The notes under the pieces: model-generated
The model's database searches: none
Told to the model about the DNA's origin: nothing
What the model saw: only the letters and a program-made list of their open reading frames with translations
Position numbers and translations under genes: made by a program
Assembly: GCA_030644725.1 (NCBI GenBank)
Contig: CP130629.1
Span: 310,001-374,000 of the forward strand
Length of the DNA stretch: 64,000 nucleotides
Direction of reading: 5' to 3'
From: Candidatus Electrothrix communis
GTDB lineage: Bacteria > Desulfobacterota > Desulfobulbia > Desulfobulbales > Desulfobulbaceae
Part shown: piece by piece, positions 43,116 to 52,050 of the stretch
Position numbering within the stretch: the stretch's first letter is position 1
Layout of the letters: each line of letters starts with the position of its first letter

Positions 43116-43283
43116 GCAGGAATCCGCCGCTGTCAGAGTCCATTGATCGTTCCGTTCTTGGTGAAAGAGATTATGCTGTATCTCTCTATGGAGATCCTGC
43201 AAAAACAAGATAATGTTCAGTGTATTTTGCATGATAATGCTCCGAAGTATATGTGTTAACAGCGACGGAGAAAAAGTGGAGCA
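43116..43283. repeat. 168-bp direct repeat, right copy (R2)
   Basis: Matches 35362-35529 with three substitutions. On the minus strand it carries the AAA gene's start (MDSDSGGFL) and then diverges, so it is a detached 5' end of that gene. It lies 39 bases past the end of the 394-residue gene. Confidence 0.95.
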
Positions 43284-43322
43284 AGGGAAGCACTTCTGGC
43301 AATGCGTCCCTATGCTTCGCGG

Positions 43323-44507
43323 TCATTTCATCTCGGCACCTGCTCCTTCCTGCCAGAATTGATTTTCGACCGGCATCCCCAGATCAGCCTCGATCAGCAG
43401 TTGCCGTAGCGCAAAGAGATGCTCAAGTAGTTTCGGTTCAATCTCTGCATAACTTGCGGCATCAGGGACGCGGTTCACCACCACGCCCAGCAGCTCCGTA
43501 ATTGCATTGCCCACCGAGTTCTGGCTGATGGTGACGATCAGTTTGCCCTCATCATTACGATAGATAAGCTGCTTGAAGGCAGGCTGCCAACGAATGCTGT
43601 TGGCGTACCTCGGATCGCTGATACAGCGGTCGCGGACCTTCTTGACCGTCTTGAGGAAATCGTTATTATAAAGCAGCACCCGCTCTATCTGGTCCGGGAA
43701 ATAAGCGTGTTCAGGCATGGGCGCATTGCGAGTCGAAACTTGACCGAAGAAGGTACGGTAAAAGTCGAGAAAGCCTTTCAGCACCATATCGTATTCCTGC
43801 CAGAAGCGGATATTCTGTAAGGCTGCTACACCGCCGCGCACCTCCCAACTCGGCAGCCCCTGCGGGTATCCAGTCACTCCAATCTGGGTCAATTCCGTAT
43901 GTGTTGCCTGCAGGATGTTCAAATCCAGTGACTTGGTAAAGAACTCCCGGTACACATGGGGGATATGTTCTGCAAACAGGCTGTGATGGTCACCATCGGT
44001 CAAGTTTGGGTTGTTCGGGTCGGCCAATTTCGCCTGCCGCAGTTCCTCCTTGCTGAAGACGATGAAATGGTTGTGGAGCATGCGGATGCTCGGCACACCG
44101 GGTGAGGTCAGCGCCCAAGTTGCATCCAGGCTGGCTTCACCGGCCAGAACTAGCCATTCGTCTGGGTCAGGATACTGCTCCAGCATGTAGGAGATGATGA
44201 GATAGTTCATCCTGTTCCAGATCTGCCGTACCTGCTCGGGCACCTGGGTGCGGCGCGCAGGCCGTCCGAGCGGATTAAGGATGCACTTGGAGGTGTTGTA
44301 TATAATGGAGGTGTCAAATTCCCGGCTATGGCCCAGGGCCTTGCGGTAGAGGAGTAGATTTTCCGGGGTGAGCAGCAGGCCGTTGTTCTGCACCAGGTCG
44401 TGCAGGTTTTCTGCGCTGTTGAAGAACTCGTTGGGTTTTATGCCCTCTGGAATCGGTAACGGAATCGGTCGGTAGGGAACAGTTATTTCTCGCGGGGTTG
44501 CGTGCAT
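43323..44507 (-). CDS. 394-residue protein of unknown function, probable partner of the AAA ATPase
   Basis: A soluble protein without signal peptide, membrane helix or nucleotide-binding loop. Notable stretches are PYRPIPLPIPEGIKPNEFF at the start, NRMNYLIISYMLEQYPDPDEW and DPRYANSIRWQPAFKQLIYR. I recognise no family. GGAGA lies upstream of the ATG at usual distance. The detached AAA 5' end (R2) sits right downstream, and a shorter piece of it (R3, 44875-44919) lies upstream, so the gene is bracketed by repeats. Linkage to the AAA ATPase is inferred from this. Confidence 0.75.
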   Translation of the reverse strand: MHATPREITVPYRPIPLPIPEGIKPNEFFNSAENLHDLVQNNGLLLTPENLLLYRKALGHSREFDTSIIYNTSKCILNPLGRPARRTQVPEQVRQIWNRMNYLIISYMLEQYPDPDEWLVLAGEASLDATWALTSPGVPSIRMLHNHFIVFSKEELRQAKLADPNNPNLTDGDHHSLFAEHIPHVYREFFTKSLDLNILQATHTELTQIGVTGYPQGLPSWEVRGGVAALQNIRFWQEYDMVLKGFLDFYRTFFGQVSTRNAPMPEHAYFPDQIERVLLYNNDFLKTVKKVRDRCISDPRYANSIRWQPAFKQLIYRNDEGKLIVTISQNSVGNAITELLGVVVNRVPDAASYAEIEPKLLEHLFALRQLLIEADLGMPVENQFWQEGAGAEMK

Positions 44508-44874
44508 AATGTATGGTCTCCAGCCGGTTGCGGCAAAAATGAATTATTGGGCAGGGAAGGGGCGGGCGCAATAGAGAGTTATTCTCACTCATCCTTCACT
44601 GCTGGCAGCGTAGATCGCGATCAAAGTAAAATATCACGTCACTGCTGTTGTCGGAATATGGATACCGGGATCGCTCGATTCTTTCCCGACCTGTCTTACT
44701 GATAAGACTCTGTACAAATATTGGAGCCGCGTAACCTATGCTACATAATTTGTCTTGTCAATAGAAAGTGAGTTCATTTTTGAATCTTAATGTACACTTT
44801 TGAGAATAATGAATATGATATTACGAGATCGGGTCATGCGCTGCTCTGAGTTTTTAAACAAGCTTTTAAAGTTA
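44508..44874. other. Intergenic DNA upstream of the 394-residue gene
   Basis: AT-rich and without a supported gene; presumably holds the minus-strand promoter of the 394-residue gene. Confidence 0.35.
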
Positions 44875-44919
44875 CTGTCAGAGTCCATTGATCGTTCCGT
44901 CCTTGGTGAAAGATATTAT
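44875..44919. repeat. Third, partial copy of the AAA 5' end (R3)
   Basis: Forty-five bases match R1/R2 with two substitutions and again include the MDSDS start codons on the minus strand. The match stops abruptly on both sides. Confidence 0.85.
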
Positions 44920-44930
44920 TTTGCAACCCG

Positions 44931-45050
44931 TTACAGATTCTGTCGATGCCGATGCTGATGCAGCTTATACGGCATAACAACGGTTTTTTTATCCACATGG
45001 GTGGGCTTGGGGATATAAAACCGCTCCCTGACCTGCTTCTTGGTTAACAT
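44931..45050 (-). CDS. Small 39-residue frame downstream of the deaminase gene
   Basis: MLTKKQVRERFYIPKPTHV begins a basic 39-residue protein (ending HRHRQNL) with an AGGGG site 3-7 bases upstream of the ATG. It lies 50 bases past the deaminase stop on the same strand. It could be a real small gene or the tail of a lost one; no family recognised. Confidence 0.35.
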   Translation of the reverse strand: MLTKKQVRERFYIPKPTHVDKKTVVMPYKLHQHRHRQNL

Positions 45051-45099
45051 ATCCCCTAATATTTCTTGATCCCTGATAACGACCTAGCCTGCGGAGTCC

Positions 45100-46359
45100 T
45101 CAATAGCAGCCTGATTTTTTTGCCGAGCCAGATCGGTTTCCAGGCTGAACCACCAGATATTTCTGGATATCAGAAACACATTTGATGTGACCGGGCAACT
45201 CGACCGCCAAAATCTCTGCCTTTTTCCCCGCTTCCAGCGATCCCAGCGTCCTTTCTAGGCCCAGGGCCTCAGCCCCGCCCAGGGTTGCCATCCGGAGGAT
45301 ATCCGCCGTATCAACGGTGGGATGCTCTTCAGCTAGCAGGTGCATTTCTCGCCAGATGGAGAGCTCAGGATTACTGGTCAGGCTGTCCGTGCCCAGGGCG
45401 GGCAGGATGCCTTTGCGCAGGTATTTTTCCAGCGGGGCTGTGCCCACCCCGAGATAACGGTTGCTGCTTGGACAGAGGCAGATCTTGGCCTTGGTGTCAG
45501 CCAGCAGATCCATTTCTTGGTCCGTAACGTGAAGACAGTGCACGCAAAGTGTCCGGCTGTCAAGAAGGCCGTGTTGATGGAGATAGGACACTGAACCTTT
45601 GCTGTCCGATCCTGTGGGCTGAAAGCTGCTTTCCCAGAACCCTCGTTGCTCAAGAAACTCTCGCATCTCTCCTGTGCCTTGGCTGATCATGTCATGCTCG
45701 GCTGTTGACTCAGCGGTATGGATGGAAAAGATCTGACCCAAGCGGGTTGCCCTGTTTTTCAAAGCGCGGAGCAGGTCAAGGTGGGTGGAGTAGGGGGCAT
45801 GGGCAGTACAGCATATATTGGGGTGATCCACTTCCTCCTTCAGGCTGTCCAGGGCTGCGGCAAGCTCAGATGTCCGCAGGCCGAGGTATTCTTTTAAACA
45901 GAGCAGGCGGCCCTGAAATTCCGGTACCAGTTCTTGGATGAAACCGGTATTGGAGATATCAGCAATGGCAACAACGCCCTGGTCCTGTTGCTGGCTAAGC
46001 ACAGTACGGGCTGCGTCCACTATGGTCTTTTTATCTGCATCAGCCTTGGCCCGCTCGGCAAGCATGTGGCCGATCCAACCGGTAAAGCTGGAAGGGGAGG
46101 GCTCTTGGGAAAGGTAGGCAAGATGGGAAAGCTCCAGATGGGTATGGGCGTTGATCAGGCCGGGCATGAGCACGGCATCAGGATGATCAATGATTTTCGC
46201 CTCTGGATAATGATGGGCAATCTGTTTGAAATCACCGATATCAATAATCAGGCCCGCTCGAACCGCAATGCCGCCATTTGCAAGCGGGGGACGGCGTATC
46301 GGAAGCAGCCAGGGGGCACGATGGATTGTTAGCCTGTCTGTCATTGTTTCTGCTGTCAC
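45100..46359 (-). CDS. Amidohydrolase, probable aminodeoxyfutalosine deaminase (MqnX-like)
   Basis: A 419-residue metal-dependent amidohydrolase of the SAH/aminofutalosine deaminase group: metal site NAHTHLELSH, then HAPYSTHLDLL, HTAESTAEHD, HCLHVTD, CPSSNRYLGVG and ALGTDSLTSNPELS. In genomes using aminofutalosine, this enzyme deaminates it before MqnC acts. The start overlaps the mqnC stop (ATGA at 46356-46359), which strongly supports the pathway role over a general deaminase. Confidence 0.85.
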   Translation of the reverse strand: MTAETMTDRLTIHRAPWLLPIRRPPLANGGIAVRAGLIIDIGDFKQIAHHYPEAKIIDHPDAVLMPGLINAHTHLELSHLAYLSQEPSPSSFTGWIGHMLAERAKADADKKTIVDAARTVLSQQQDQGVVAIADISNTGFIQELVPEFQGRLLCLKEYLGLRTSELAAALDSLKEEVDHPNICCTAHAPYSTHLDLLRALKNRATRLGQIFSIHTAESTAEHDMISQGTGEMREFLEQRGFWESSFQPTGSDSKGSVSYLHQHGLLDSRTLCVHCLHVTDQEMDLLADTKAKICLCPSSNRYLGVGTAPLEKYLRKGILPALGTDSLTSNPELSIWREMHLLAEEHPTVDTADILRMATLGGAEALGLERTLGSLEAGKKAEILAVELPGHIKCVSDIQKYLVVQPGNRSGSAKKSGCY

Positions 46360-47438
46360 TGCTCCTGCCCGACCAGGGTGTAATCCATCAGCCGTTGTTG
46401 CGGCGCGAAACCGGCATCTCTGACTAAGTTTCGGATTTCCTGCTCAGACAGACGGAAATGCACCCCTGCTGCTGCGACCACGTTTTCCTCAATCATGGTG
46501 GAACCGAAATCATTGGCTCCGAAAAAGAGGGAGAGCTGGGCGATCTTCGGGCCTTGAGTCACCCAGGAGGCCTGGACGTTGGCGAAGTTATCGAGAAAGA
46601 TCCGGCTCAGGGCCAGCATGCGCAGGTAGGTAAAAGCGGATGTTTTTTCTATGCGTTGCTCGCCTCGTACATCCTCAGCTAGGGCGGTGTTGTCGGGCTG
46701 GAAAGGCCAGGGGATAAAGGCGGTAAAGCCGCCGGTGCGGTCCTGGAGGTCGCGCAGGCGTTGGAGATGCTCCAACCGTTCTTCCATGGTTTCTATATGA
46801 CCGAACATCATGGTGGCTGTGGTGCGCATCCCCAGATTATGGGCTGTTTCCATGACTGCGAGCCATTCGTCTGCCGAGCATTTACGCGGGGCCAGCTGCT
46901 GCCGCACCCGGTCGGTGAGGATCTCAGCCCCGCCGCCGGGGATGGAATCGAGACCTGCGGCCATGAGCCGTTGCAGGACCTCTTTGACCGAGAGCTTGGA
47001 CAGCTCGGCAAAATGGCAGATTTCCGGCGGGGAAAAACCGTGGATATGAATGCTGGTGGCCTTCATAAAGCGGAGCATGTCCTCGTAATATTCTAAAGGC
47101 AGATCAGGGTGGAGACCACCTTGGAGGAGGATCTGGGTGCCGCCGAGGTCTTGGGTCTCCTGAATTTTTTGGAGCAGCTCGTCCTTGCTCAGGACACTGC
47201 CCGCCGGGTCTTCTGGGGCCTTGAAAAAGGCGCAGAATTTACAGGCCGAGATGCAGATATCCGTATAATTAATGTTCCGGTCAATAACATAGGTGACCTG
47301 CGGCTCCGGGTGCAGCCGTTTACGGACGGCATCAGCCATAAAGCCGAGTTGGTGGAGGTCGGCCTTGTCGGCGAGGAGGAGGAATTCTTCGCCGGTGATG
47401 CGCTCTCCGGCAATGACTTTATCTATTATTTGCTGCAT
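46356..47438 (-). CDS. mqnC: Cyclic dehypoxanthinyl futalosine synthase MqnC
   Basis: Radical-SAM enzyme that cyclises dehypoxanthine futalosine. The 360 residues hold IDRNINYTDICISACKFCAF with the CxxxCxxC 4Fe-4S site, ILLQGGLHPDL, SIPGGGAEIL and FIPWPFQPDNTAL, which separate MqnC from the related MqnE. It is the first gene of a two-gene unit with the deaminase. MqnA is 16 kb away; mqnB, mqnD and mqnE are not in the window. Confidence 0.92.
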   Translation of the reverse strand: MQQIIDKVIAGERITGEEFLLLADKADLHQLGFMADAVRKRLHPEPQVTYVIDRNINYTDICISACKFCAFFKAPEDPAGSVLSKDELLQKIQETQDLGGTQILLQGGLHPDLPLEYYEDMLRFMKATSIHIHGFSPPEICHFAELSKLSVKEVLQRLMAAGLDSIPGGGAEILTDRVRQQLAPRKCSADEWLAVMETAHNLGMRTTATMMFGHIETMEERLEHLQRLRDLQDRTGGFTAFIPWPFQPDNTALAEDVRGEQRIEKTSAFTYLRMLALSRIFLDNFANVQASWVTQGPKIAQLSLFFGANDFGSTMIEENVVAAAGVHFRLSEQEIRNLVRDAGFAPQQRLMDYTLVGQEQ

Positions 47439-47833
47439 GATGATTTGATGTAATTATTAGCAATATTTTTGAATATTTCTTGAGCATGGAAAGCGAAAAC
47501 CTGCCGAATAGATAGCAGGATCTGGTGGTTCTGTCAAACCCTGGAAGCTCAGAGGAAATTTTATACTGATTGTCTGCAAAGGAGAGGTATGTCATAAATT
47601 AAAATCACAAACAAAAACGTCATATTTGCCTTTTTTCTTGTGTGGCATTGCGACATTGATGCTGTGTTTTATGACAAAACGGTTGATTTTTATGAGTTCC
47701 CTTTGTAACTTTATCTCCTCTCATTGATACCCAAATATTTTTTCTGAAGCTCTCTTGCTCCCCCCTCATTTGCCATAATCAGAAGGTTTCAGAGTTTTTC
47801 CTCTTTATAGGCGGTAAATTATGGTCGCAAAAT
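47439..47833. other. Divergent intergenic region
   Basis: No gene of size. A seven-codon frame (ATG 47821, MVAKYGC) overlaps the start of the AAA gene at 47834 out of frame and could be a leader peptide. Promoters for both flanking genes must lie here but none stands out. Confidence 0.35.
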
Positions 47834-50176
47834 ATGGTTGCTAATAGCTCAAAAATTCTCATCCTTGGTTCCAACGTCAAAATAACCAACCTTCCGGTTA
47901 AAGAGGTGAGTCTGCTGCAAGAAGGCAGTCTTCCTGCTTATGGTTATAATCCCGGCGATAATATTGATCTGCTTGCTGGGCCGGTAAGTGTTGAGAAGGG
48001 GAGATTAGAACAATGCCTGACATGGCTGAATTCTTATCTTGCTGAATCCGGTCTCACTCCCCAGGTTGACTGTCTCACCTATGGACCTGAGAAGCAAGTA
48101 TATCAAATTTTCAAAAGGCAGAAAATCGGTGGTGAGGATGATCATGACGGCTGGTTTATGGTGAATCAGTTATTGCCGTCCGAGGAGCGGATGAAAAATT
48201 CACCCGCCTTTGTGATCAACGAGCATGAGTGTTCCATTGTCGGCAATAATACTGGGATGGTTCTGATAGACGACTCCGGTGTGCCTCCGCAGGTCTGCGA
48301 CGATATGATGGGCCTGAATCCTGATATGTGGTGCATCGCTATGGGGATCTCTGTTGCCCATTGGCAGCAGTGGGCCCAGCGTCTTGGAAAGCGTTTTACC
48401 CTTTTTTGCCGCCTTTCCGATTTGGAAACCACCCGTATGGAAATGGACTCCGCTGTCACTTGGGAAAGTATTGTTGCCATGTGCCTTCGGGCCCTCAAAA
48501 CAAGCGAGGTGGGTCTCTGGGATCCGACAACTAAACGTTTTCTCTGTCATATCGTGGTGGAAATGTTTCCCCATGCCATTCTTTATGTCGGTCCGGGTGG
48601 CACATTTTTTCGCTACCGTAAAGGTATGTTGCCGAAAAAAAGCTCGTTTAAGAAACGTGGCTCTGTGCCCTGTTATGACACGATGGTCACTGCAATGTTG
48701 ACCATAAATATCTTTCGCTTCAATTGCCTTGATTTCTGCCGTAATTGCTTTTTTGCTTTTTCAAAGCAGGTGCTGGTCAATTGGAAAGTACTTAATGACC
48801 ACGGATATCATTTTGATGGCCAGCTCAAACTGCCACAACTGGATTTCGGCTCGGTTTGCCCGGCTGATTGGCCATGCTCTGTTATCGAATGTGGTGAGGC
48901 ACGCGGCGGCGGTCGTCTGAAATCTGCTGCTTCCAGCTGCCAGAATGATTGCCCCTGTGCCTCTCCCGAGATGATCAGAAAAGATCCAAGTTTTGTCGAA
49001 TTGCCCCACTCCTCCACAGAATTTGAGAAAAATTTAGCTCTGGTGGCCAGTCAGTCCTGGGGAGAGGAAAAGAAAAAGGCTTTGCGTTCCTTTTTCCATC
49101 GTAAATATGAATCACATTGTAACCTGCAGAACGACGGGGTTCGCTATGCCGGACATATAGATACCATCATTTCCGTGTTGCATAACCTGAAGGAAGAGGT
49201 TAATCGCGGTACCGGATTCGACCATCTCCCCATGTGTCAGGTCGGTCATCTGCGAACCACCGACCCGGCGGAAATCGATCCGGTCATCACCCTGCATCAG
49301 GTCATGGATTCCTATGTCTCCAAGGAAGCGGTCCTGCGTCCTCTCTGTATCGGGGTATTTGGTCCCCCCGGCTCAGGGAAATCCTTTGCCGTGAAACAGG
49401 TCGCTGATGAGATTGCTCGCCATCATGACGGAAATCCTTTTGATTTTTTTGAATTTAATCTTACCCAATTTGCCAGTCCTGAAGAAATCAATGCAGCAAT
49501 TGATCCGATCAGGGCTTCGGTGGCCAGGGGCCGGGTGCCTATTGCCTTCTGGGATGAATTCGACTGTCGATATAACGGTGATGAATTCGGTTATCTTCGC
49601 TTTTTTCTGCCCTCAATGCAGGACGGGGTAACCTATGTTCACGGTATTCCTTACCATATTGGGCGAGCTATCTTTGTCTTTGCAGGTGGTGTCAAGGCGA
49701 GCTGGGAAGGAATGGAGGATTTGCTTTCTTCTGAAAATGGAGAACAGTTAAAGAAATCCAAAACGCTGAAGATACCTGACTTTATGAGTCGTCTCCGGGT
49801 TGTTCTGGATATTGACGGCATTCAGATACCGGGCCACCTTCTCCAGGATTCCGCCAGCGAGGAGGAACTGGAAGAATTACGCCGGATTCTCCATAAACGC
49901 GCCCTGATCATTGCCCATCAGATGCAGACCCATTGGAAAAAAGCAGCTCGAAAAAGTTCAGGCCTGCTGCTTCGCTTACTCATTGGTGAATATAAATTCG
50001 GGGCACGCTCCATTGAGGCGGTCATTGAGGCCAGTCGGGCTGCCGACCGCCTGGTCTATGGCCTGCCCGAGCTGATCGCGCCTTCTGCGGCCCGTATCCA
50101 TGCCAATTGGCGGGTGGAGTTGGAACGCAGGATTGATCATGTGCGCAAGTCAGCAGGGTTGCGAGCTATCTGGTAG
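47834..50176 (+). CDS. AAA-family ATPase with a long uncharacterised N-terminal region
   Basis: A 780-residue soluble protein. Residues about 1-300 form a mixed alpha/beta region (KILILGSNVKITNL..., LIDDSGVPPQVCDD, FPHAILYVGPGGTFF) that faintly recalls a sugar-kinase-like fold; this is a guess. A Cys-rich stretch lies near 310-390. The ATPase domain (about 480-700) has Walker A GVFGPPGSGKSFAVK (about 508-522), Walker B VPIAFWDEFDC (about 566-576) and a sensor-like IFVFAGG. The C-terminal helices include FGARSIEAVIEASR, an AAA lid. A hairpin follows at 50246. Function unknown; it lies beside an orphan hsdS. Confidence 0.78.
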   Translation: MVANSSKILILGSNVKITNLPVKEVSLLQEGSLPAYGYNPGDNIDLLAGPVSVEKGRLEQCLTWLNSYLAESGLTPQVDCLTYGPEKQVYQIFKRQKIGGEDDHDGWFMVNQLLPSEERMKNSPAFVINEHECSIVGNNTGMVLIDDSGVPPQVCDDMMGLNPDMWCIAMGISVAHWQQWAQRLGKRFTLFCRLSDLETTRMEMDSAVTWESIVAMCLRALKTSEVGLWDPTTKRFLCHIVVEMFPHAILYVGPGGTFFRYRKGMLPKKSSFKKRGSVPCYDTMVTAMLTINIFRFNCLDFCRNCFFAFSKQVLVNWKVLNDHGYHFDGQLKLPQLDFGSVCPADWPCSVIECGEARGGGRLKSAASSCQNDCPCASPEMIRKDPSFVELPHSSTEFEKNLALVASQSWGEEKKKALRSFFHRKYESHCNLQNDGVRYAGHIDTIISVLHNLKEEVNRGTGFDHLPMCQVGHLRTTDPAEIDPVITLHQVMDSYVSKEAVLRPLCIGVFGPPGSGKSFAVKQVADEIARHHDGNPFDFFEFNLTQFASPEEINAAIDPIRASVARGRVPIAFWDEFDCRYNGDEFGYLRFFLPSMQDGVTYVHGIPYHIGRAIFVFAGGVKASWEGMEDLLSSENGEQLKKSKTLKIPDFMSRLRVVLDIDGIQIPGHLLQDSASEEELEELRRILHKRALIIAHQMQTHWKKAARKSSGLLLRLLIGEYKFGARSIEAVIEASRAADRLVYGLPELIAPSAARIHANWRVELERRIDHVRKSAGLRAIW

Positions 50177-50245
50177 GTTGCGTACCCCTTTCTTCCTGCC
50201 AAAGCTTTTGGGGTTAGCGTGTAACGAAAAGAGCTGAAAATGTCG

Positions 50246-50280
50246 AAGAAGCCTGGAAGGATCTATCTTCCAGGCTTCTT
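50246..50280. terminator. Hairpin between the AAA and hsdS genes
   Basis: AAGAAGCCTGGAAG and CTTCCAGGCTTCTT are exact 14-base inverted repeats with a seven-base loop. T and A runs are short, but it lies between convergent genes and probably ends both messages. Confidence 0.75.
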
Positions 50281-50458
50281 AGCCAATTTCAAAGGAGGTC
50301 ATGCCGAAAAGACGGTTGACTGCTAGCTCCAGGAAATCCCCTGTGTACATCTTCTTTAATGGTCCTGCTGTTGCAAGGCAGTAGTATGGAGATGCAAAGG
50401 AACTGGGTTCGTGAAAAATGATCTGTTCACCCTTTCTTTTGTGAATTTCTTCAGGCAT
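50279..50458 (-). CDS. Doubtful 59-residue frame overlapping the hsdS end
   Basis: MPEEIHKRKGEQIIFHEP opens a plausible small protein whose ATG overlaps the hsdS stop by eight bases. It reads like protein (FASPYYCLATAGPLKK) but matches no family I know and may be a fragment of a lost downstream gene. Confidence 0.35.
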   Translation of the reverse strand: MPEEIHKRKGEQIIFHEPSSFASPYYCLATAGPLKKMYTGDFLELAVNRLFGMTSFEIG

Positions 50459-51818
50459 CCTTGAGAAAGTTTTCAGCATTGGGGATGCGGAGTTGGCCGG
50501 AGAGGAGTTTGGGGAGGAGGGTGTCGCGAAGGGTTGAGAGTTCCCTAATTTGTTCAGATAGCAAGAGTATCTTATTGTAGATCCCTTTTGCTTGCCCATT
50601 AAAGAAATTGGTGATTTTATCCGTTGGAACCAAAAATGGGATTGGCCGGAAATTCTTTTTGCTGATTTCAAGAAATGTACTACCGTTTGCACGGTCTTTG
50701 ATAGCTCCCATATTGAAATTCGTCCACAACAATAAATAGACTGGACCGTATTTCGAGTTTGGCAGCATCGCAATAACACCCTGATTTACTGACACTGGCA
50801 CATCACTAATGGCCAAATAGCCAATTGGCGCTCTTGATGACATCAATACTACGTCTTTTGGTAGTTGCCCCGAGCTAACTTTATTTACCCCAGCATCTGT
50901 AAGGTAGCGTGTGGTATCCAGCAAGACAATCGAGTCGAGTGCTGACATATCTTTAGGGGTACAAAAAGGGTGAACGCCCCCGTCCCAGAACGTCGCATTT
51001 TTCGTGCTTGGTGTTCCTCCTCCCACTGTTTCAACTTCATCACCAATGGTACTTACCTCCCACCCTTCCGGCACCCAACCCAACTCCTCATTGAAAACAA
51101 AACGATCTGGGAAGTGCTGAGCAACGTCAGCGGGCAGCGACTTGCGCTTATCACCCAGCGTCCGGCGGGCCTCGGCCCGTTTTTGAAGCGGTTCGGGAAT
51201 AGGATTACCAGCAGCCAAGGCCTTGTCGATGACCGGGTCAAAATCAACAAACCAGCTCTTGAATAGAGCCTGCGCCATTGCTTCCAGATTGGCGTTCATC
51301 TGGCGGTTGAGCTGAATTTTGTCGTCAAGGCTGCCAAGGATGTGGGCTATGGCTTTTTGTTTTGGGAGAGGCGGGAGAGGTATTTTTAACGCAGAAACAG
51401 CCTTGCCACTGAGGTGTTTAATAGTCGTTCCTGTGAAAAATGACTCCAGAGCCTCATTTGCTCCAGACCAAAGAAACCAGTAATGCAAAAAAATGTTATC
51501 TAACCCTTTGTGTGGCCTAATTCTATGCAGCGCTTTCTGGATTCTCATCCCTGGAATTTCGTCTTTCCAAATTGCACATCGCCCAGGTTCACCGCCTTCA
51601 CATACGACTAAATCACCATATTTCAGCCCGTAACGTTCGTGCTCATGTTCTTCGAATCGCATTTGAGCCAAATTCTCAGTATCGAAATATCCCCAGCGAA
51701 CATTCTTGTTGCCCAAATACGGAAAGAACTCTCCTCGATTTTTCTCTTTATCGAGCATCTTTCCTAAGCAAAGATCAGCATGATCACCAAGGCGCACGAC
51801 TGGCCACTCATCTTCCAT
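50451..51818 (-). CDS. hsdS: Type I restriction-modification specificity subunit, orphan
   Basis: HsdS gives sequence specificity to a type I enzyme. The 455-residue protein has two target-recognition domains (about 5-145 and 245-385), each followed by a conserved helical spacer: IPLPPLPKQKAIAHILGSLD...FKSWFVDFDPV and LSEQIRELSTLRDTLLPKLL. The start 51818 follows a GGAGGG site. It is full length, yet no hsdM or hsdR is present on either side, so it is an orphan or relies on partners elsewhere. Confidence 0.92.
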   Translation of the reverse strand: MEDEWPVVRLGDHADLCLGKMLDKEKNRGEFFPYLGNKNVRWGYFDTENLAQMRFEEHEHERYGLKYGDLVVCEGGEPGRCAIWKDEIPGMRIQKALHRIRPHKGLDNIFLHYWFLWSGANEALESFFTGTTIKHLSGKAVSALKIPLPPLPKQKAIAHILGSLDDKIQLNRQMNANLEAMAQALFKSWFVDFDPVIDKALAAGNPIPEPLQKRAEARRTLGDKRKSLPADVAQHFPDRFVFNEELGWVPEGWEVSTIGDEVETVGGGTPSTKNATFWDGGVHPFCTPKDMSALDSIVLLDTTRYLTDAGVNKVSSGQLPKDVVLMSSRAPIGYLAISDVPVSVNQGVIAMLPNSKYGPVYLLLWTNFNMGAIKDRANGSTFLEISKKNFRPIPFLVPTDKITNFFNGQAKGIYNKILLLSEQIRELSTLRDTLLPKLLSGQLRIPNAENFLKDA

Positions 51819-51842
51819 AATCCAATCCCTCCAACGTACCAC

Positions 51843-52050
51843 CTACGCCACACAATCCATTCATCATATTTGCTACCTTGTCCCGGAGGGACACCCGATT
51901 AGAGCCCCGTGATTTATCGCGGGGTGGAATTCACGCCATGATTTCGTCGCTCTCGCAGAACAATGTAGGGCACGAACCTGCGTGTTCGCCCTTATGTGAA
52001 GTAGAGCTTCAAGAGAAACCGTTCCCAAGCTGGAGCTTGGGAACGAGGTG
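51843..52050. repeat. Cluster of short palindromic repeats
   Basis: Holds CCCCGTGATTTATCGCGGGG (51913-51932), a hairpin AGGGCACGAAC-CTGC-GTGTTCGCCCT near 51967-51992 and GTTCCCAAGCT-GG-AGCTTGGGAAC (52021-52044). These are typical dispersed palindromes; no gene is seen. Confidence 0.7.

Noticed and set aside
47480-47580. Possible GEMM-like RNA (GGAAAGCGAAAACCTGCC...GCAGG)
   Set aside because: One hairpin is present, but the conserved AAAGCCACGG and AGCCGGGTTRCC parts are missing.
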